Assembly: GCA_016197345.1 (NCBI GenBank)
Contig: JACPVY010000133.1
Span: forward strand, 1 to 10,106
From: Burkholderiales bacterium
Lineage (GTDB): Bacteria; Pseudomonadota; Gammaproteobacteria; Burkholderiales; Burkholderiaceae_D
Reading direction: 5' to 3'
Length of the DNA stretch: 10,106 nucleotides
The notes under the pieces were generated by a model. It ran no database searches. It had not been told where the DNA came from and worked only from the letters and a program-made list of their open reading frames with translations. This document shows positions 8,151 through 10,106 of this stretch, in pieces. Numbering within the stretch: position 1 is the first letter of the stretch; every line of letters starts with the position of its first letter. The position numbers and the translations under genes were made by a program.

Positions 8151-9356
8151 TTATGGCTTACCCACCGTTGCAGGAAGCGCTTCTGGTGCTTTTGGCAGCT
8201 TCGCTGGCACGATACCGAATTTATACAAATCGGCACCAATCGCGTAGGCGCTAAAGCTGCCTTTGCCATCGGGCAAAATGCGGATTTTGTTGATATAACG
8301 ACCAATTTCGACTTTTTGCCAGCTGGCCCCGCCATCACGGGTTTCGAAGCCACCTTGCGTGGTGCCAACCCAACCTAGTTGCTCATTGGCAAAGCCAACG
8401 CCAAATTCCCGCACAGCGGCATCTTTGACCAGCGGCATTTCTTTCCAGCTATTGCCACCATCGACCGTTTTGACGATATAGCGCTGGGTTTCGTTTTTGT
8501 CCGAGCTATAGTTTTGGATCGTCGCATAGCCTACTTCGCGGCTAGGGAAGCTGCCTTTCCACGTCATTTCAAATGCGCGTTGCGATTGATACACTTTTTC
8601 CCAGGTTTTGCCACCATCATGCGTGGCCACGATCAAGGCGTGCGAGCGTTCGATTTCGGGGTCGCTACCAGCAAAAACGATGCCATTCATTTCATCAAAA
8701 AATTTGACATCGACAATCATCGAGACCCACTTGCTCATGTCGATTTTGGTCCAATTTTTGCCGCCATCAAGCGAGCGTAGCAATTGTGCCGGGCTACCGA
8801 CGCGGCCACCGGCGTGAATGATGGTGCGCTGATCGAGATTGCCGGCATTGATAAAGCGTGATTGCAAAATATCAATGGCGCAAATGCCTTTGACTGGGGT
8901 GCCGGGCAAGTTTTTCACCGCATGCCAGCTATCGCCACCATCTTCGGTCTCATACAGCGGTGTTTCGTCGGTGACGCCGGGGAAATAGTCGGTACCGATA
9001 TTGCCGGCATAGCCATGCTTTTCATCGACCATGCCGATGGCGCGGAAGTATGTCCCCTTTTGATTGAGCACTAATTTCCAACTCAAACCACCATCTTGGC
9101 TACGATAGATTTTGCCTTGGCCATTGACGTAAAACCCGAGTTTTTCATTCAAGAAAAAAACGTCATCTTGCTTGCCTTTATAGGCTTCGGTCGGCAATTT
9201 AAACCATTTCGCGTCTAGCTGTGCTTGCAGCGGTTTGCTTTCAGCGGAATTGTTGGCTTGCGGTGTTGTAGCCATGTTGCCGCAGCCACTTAAAAAGCTG
9301 GTGGCAACGAATGAACCTAGCAAGGTCGCCGCTAGCGCAAAATTTCTCCGTTTCAT
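8151..9356 (-). CDS. YCF48-like beta-propeller lipoprotein
   Basis: This 401-residue protein begins with a lipoprotein signal: MKRR, a hydrophobic stretch and the lipobox LSGC with Cys25, followed by Gly26. The mature part is a propeller built from BNR/Asp-box-like repeats with the motif DGG-x-x-W at residues 88, 139, 197, 247, 299 and 341. Spacing of 42 to 58 residues fits six or seven blades. The pattern matches the YCF48 / photosystem II stability-factor-like group. In non-photosynthetic bacteria these proteins are envelope proteins of unclear role, so the photosynthetic name should not be taken as function. The start at 9356 is backed by AAAGGA (9363-9368 on the opposite strand) six bases upstream. 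The five-prime region carries a 9-bp tandem repeat. The gene runs convergent to the chemoreceptor and downstream of the SDR gene. It appears complete. Outer or inner membrane placement cannot be decided; Gly at +2 does not suggest inner-membrane retention. Confidence 0.88.
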   Translation of the reverse strand: MKRRNFALAATLLGSFVATSFLSGCGNMATTPQANNSAESKPLQAQLDAKWFKLPTEAYKGKQDDVFFLNEKLGFYVNGQGKIYRSQDGGLSWKLVLNQKGTYFRAIGMVDEKHGYAGNIGTDYFPGVTDETPLYETEDGGDSWHAVKNLPGTPVKGICAIDILQSRFINAGNLDQRTIIHAGGRVGSPAQLLRSLDGGKNWTKIDMSKWVSMIVDVKFFDEMNGIVFAGSDPEIERSHALIVATHDGGKTWEKVYQSQRAFEMTWKGSFPSREVGYATIQNYSSDKNETQRYIVKTVDGGNSWKEMPLVKDAAVREFGVGFANEQLGWVGTTQGGFETRDGGASWQKVEIGRYINKIRILPDGKGSFSAYAIGADLYKFGIVPAKLPKAPEALPATVGKP

Positions 9357-9369
9357 TCTGCATCCTTTG

Positions 9370-9396
9370 TTGATTATTTTGATTGTTTTGATTGTT
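9370..9396. repeat. 9-bp tandem repeat, three copies, upstream of lipoprotein gene
   Basis: TTGATTATT (9370-9378), TTGATTGTT (9379-9387) and TTGATTGTT (9388-9396) form three head-to-tail copies. A partial copy, TTGATTG, follows at 9405-9411. On the coding strand this puts A-rich repeats directly upstream of the AAAGGA ribosome binding site, in the likely five-prime leader of the lipoprotein gene. Confidence 0.7.
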
Positions 9397-9453
9397 TGAC
9401 TGGGTTGATTGCACAGCTTGCACCGGCAAAGACTGGCCTAGGAAGGAACAGCG

Positions 9454-9496
9454 TTGGCAGAATGCACTAGCGTAAAGTGCTAGCGCGGTCTGCCAA
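9454..9496 (-). terminator. Long interrupted hairpin after the SDR gene, terminator-like
   Basis: TTGGCAGA (9454-9461) pairs with TCTGCCAA (9489-9496). Inside, CTAGC (9467-9471) pairs with GCTAG (9479-9483) around the loop GTAAAGT. The symmetric 5-by-5 internal segment contains two more canonical pairs and one wobble pair. It lies 23 bases past the SDR stop, where a terminator would be expected on the minus strand. No U run follows on that strand, so it could instead be an RNA stability element or an operator for the lipoprotein gene. Confidence 0.5.
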
Positions 9497-9519
9497 ACAG
9501 CAGGGACATCATGATAGCG

Positions 9520-9960
9520 TCAAATCGCGACCAATCCACCATCGACCATCAATTGATGGCCAGTGACAAACGACGCGCTATCTGAGCATAGCCACAGCAC
9601 GGCTTGCGCGACTTCATCGGCTTCCGCAATACGGCCAATTGGGTGGGCGGTTTTCAGCCATTTTTCGCGCTTGGGTTCACGCGCTAAAGCACGCTCCATC
9701 ATCGCTGTGCGCGTGACGCCGGGACAGACCGTGTTGATGCGAATACCCGCCCGGCCATATTCTGCGGCGGCACTTTTCGTCATGCCAACCACCGCATAAG
9801 TCTCTAAGCCAGCCACTTCGTTGATGTCCGAAAGCATGAGGCTAGCCCCCATTTGCGCAAATGCCAGCGCGCTAGCGCGGCCAATGCCACCACCGGCTCC
9901 GGTAATCAACACCACTTTGCCGGAAAAATTGTAATTGGCCATGCGTTTAAAGCTTTTCAT
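9520..9960 (-). CDS. Short-chain dehydrogenase with large internal deletion, probably inactive
   Basis: This 146-residue frame is clearly an SDR but is about 100 residues shorter than the usual 250. The N-terminal Rossmann start is intact: GKVVLITGAGGGIG (residues 14-27), then the second strand MLSDIN (42-47). The C-terminal half is also intact: AVVGMTKSAAAEYG, GIRINTVCPGVTRTAM, the helix around ADEVAQAVLWLCSD, and TGHQLMVDGG. After GLET (51-54) the sequence jumps straight to YAVVGMTK. The NNAG motif, the catalytic Ser region and the YxxxK pair are gone; Tyr55 is not followed by Lys at +4. The frame is kept, so a protein could be made, but it should not be a working oxidoreductase. The start at 9960 has AAGGA (9967-9971) six bases upstream; Met7 at 9942 is an alternative. 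Nine bases separate the M16 stop from this ATG, indicating co-transcription. A pseudogene or an assembly error is possible. Confidence 0.85.
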   Translation of the reverse strand: MKSFKRMANYNFSGKVVLITGAGGGIGRASALAFAQMGASLMLSDINEVAGLETYAVVGMTKSAAAEYGRAGIRINTVCPGVTRTAMMERALAREPKREKWLKTAHPIGRIAEADEVAQAVLWLCSDSASFVTGHQLMVDGGLVAI

Positions 9961-9966
9961 AGGGAT

Positions 9967-9971
9967 TCCTT
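9967..9971 (-). promoter_or_regulatory. Ribosome binding site of SDR gene overlapping the upstream stop codon
   Basis: On the minus strand AAGGA (9971 down to 9967) shares its first two bases with the TAA stop of the M16 peptidase fragment and lies six bases before ATG 9960. This supports the chosen SDR start and suggests translational coupling between the two genes. Confidence 0.6.
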
Positions 9972-10106
9972 ATTTGCCAGCCGCACGCATTTTGGCTTCA
10001 TCCACCGCAATGAAGACCGCTAAATCGCTAAGTTTGATTTTGCGCTGCCATGCCGCATTGACTTGTTCCAAGGTCGCCGCTTGCAGCTTTTTGTCTAACT
10101 CGGCGC
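9970..10106 (-). CDS. C-terminal end of a probable M16 (insulinase/pitrilysin family) peptidase
   Basis: The minus strand is open from the window edge to a TAA at 9970-9972, encoding the last 44 full codons of a gene that begins outside the window. The translated end includes LDKKLQAATLEQVNAAW, then RKIKLSDLAVFIAVDEAK and a short Lys-ending tail. This resembles the usual C-terminus of M16 zinc peptidases, where a helix of the type LQxLTxEQVNAA is followed by a final beta strand. The zinc-binding HxxEH motif would be far upstream and is not visible. Many bacterial M16 proteins are exported and occur as pairs, with one catalytic and one non-catalytic member; which kind this is cannot be told. 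It sits in an operon with the SDR gene. The family call rests on a short stretch. Confidence 0.6.
   Translation of the reverse strand, partial: AELDKKLQAATLEQVNAAWQRKIKLSDLAVFIAVDEAKMRAAGK

Noticed and set aside
8151..9356. Photosystem II assembly role for the YCF48-like protein
   Set aside because: Nothing in the window points to photosynthesis; the repeat family is widespread in non-photosynthetic bacteria.

Overview
The window looks like chromosomal DNA of a Gram-negative, motile betaproteobacterium. An Oxalobacteraceae/Undibacterium-like host is my best guess, made only from protein style: soluble TPR-GAF histidine kinases, a chemoreceptor with PAS domains and a long cytoplasmic tip, and a lipoprotein with YCF48-type repeats. 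GC looks close to one half throughout. I see no tRNA, rRNA, CRISPR array, insertion sequence or prophage gene.

Left part, plus strand (1-4615). Two tandem paralogous soluble sensor histidine kinases, each built as TPR-like repeats, a GAF-type sensor, and a HisKA/HATPase core. The first lacks its N-terminus because it starts before the window. The second is complete by reading frame but lacks about 51 residues at the start of its GAF domain relative to the first. No response regulator lies next to them.

Middle, plus strand (4616-8112). A small exported Cache-domain protein is followed, after a 288-base leader with two perfect 9-bp inverted repeats, by an 860-residue methyl-accepting chemotaxis protein. 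The receptor has two membrane segments, HAMP, two PAS domains, further HAMP-like segments and an intact signalling hairpin. The pair suggests a periplasmic sensor protein working with a receptor; this is an inference.

Right part, minus strand (8121-10106). A 9-bp perfect hairpin separates the receptor from convergent genes. In transcription order these are the last 44 codons of a probable M16 peptidase, a short-chain dehydrogenase with about 100 residues missing from its middle (including the catalytic core), and a lipoprotein with six DGG-x-x-W motifs. The M16 stop codon overlaps the SDR ribosome binding site, so those two are co-transcribed. A long hairpin follows the SDR gene and probably separates it from the lipoprotein gene.

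The most notable points are the two independent in-frame internal deletions (second kinase, SDR), the Cache/chemoreceptor pair with its structured leader, and the tandem orphan kinases.
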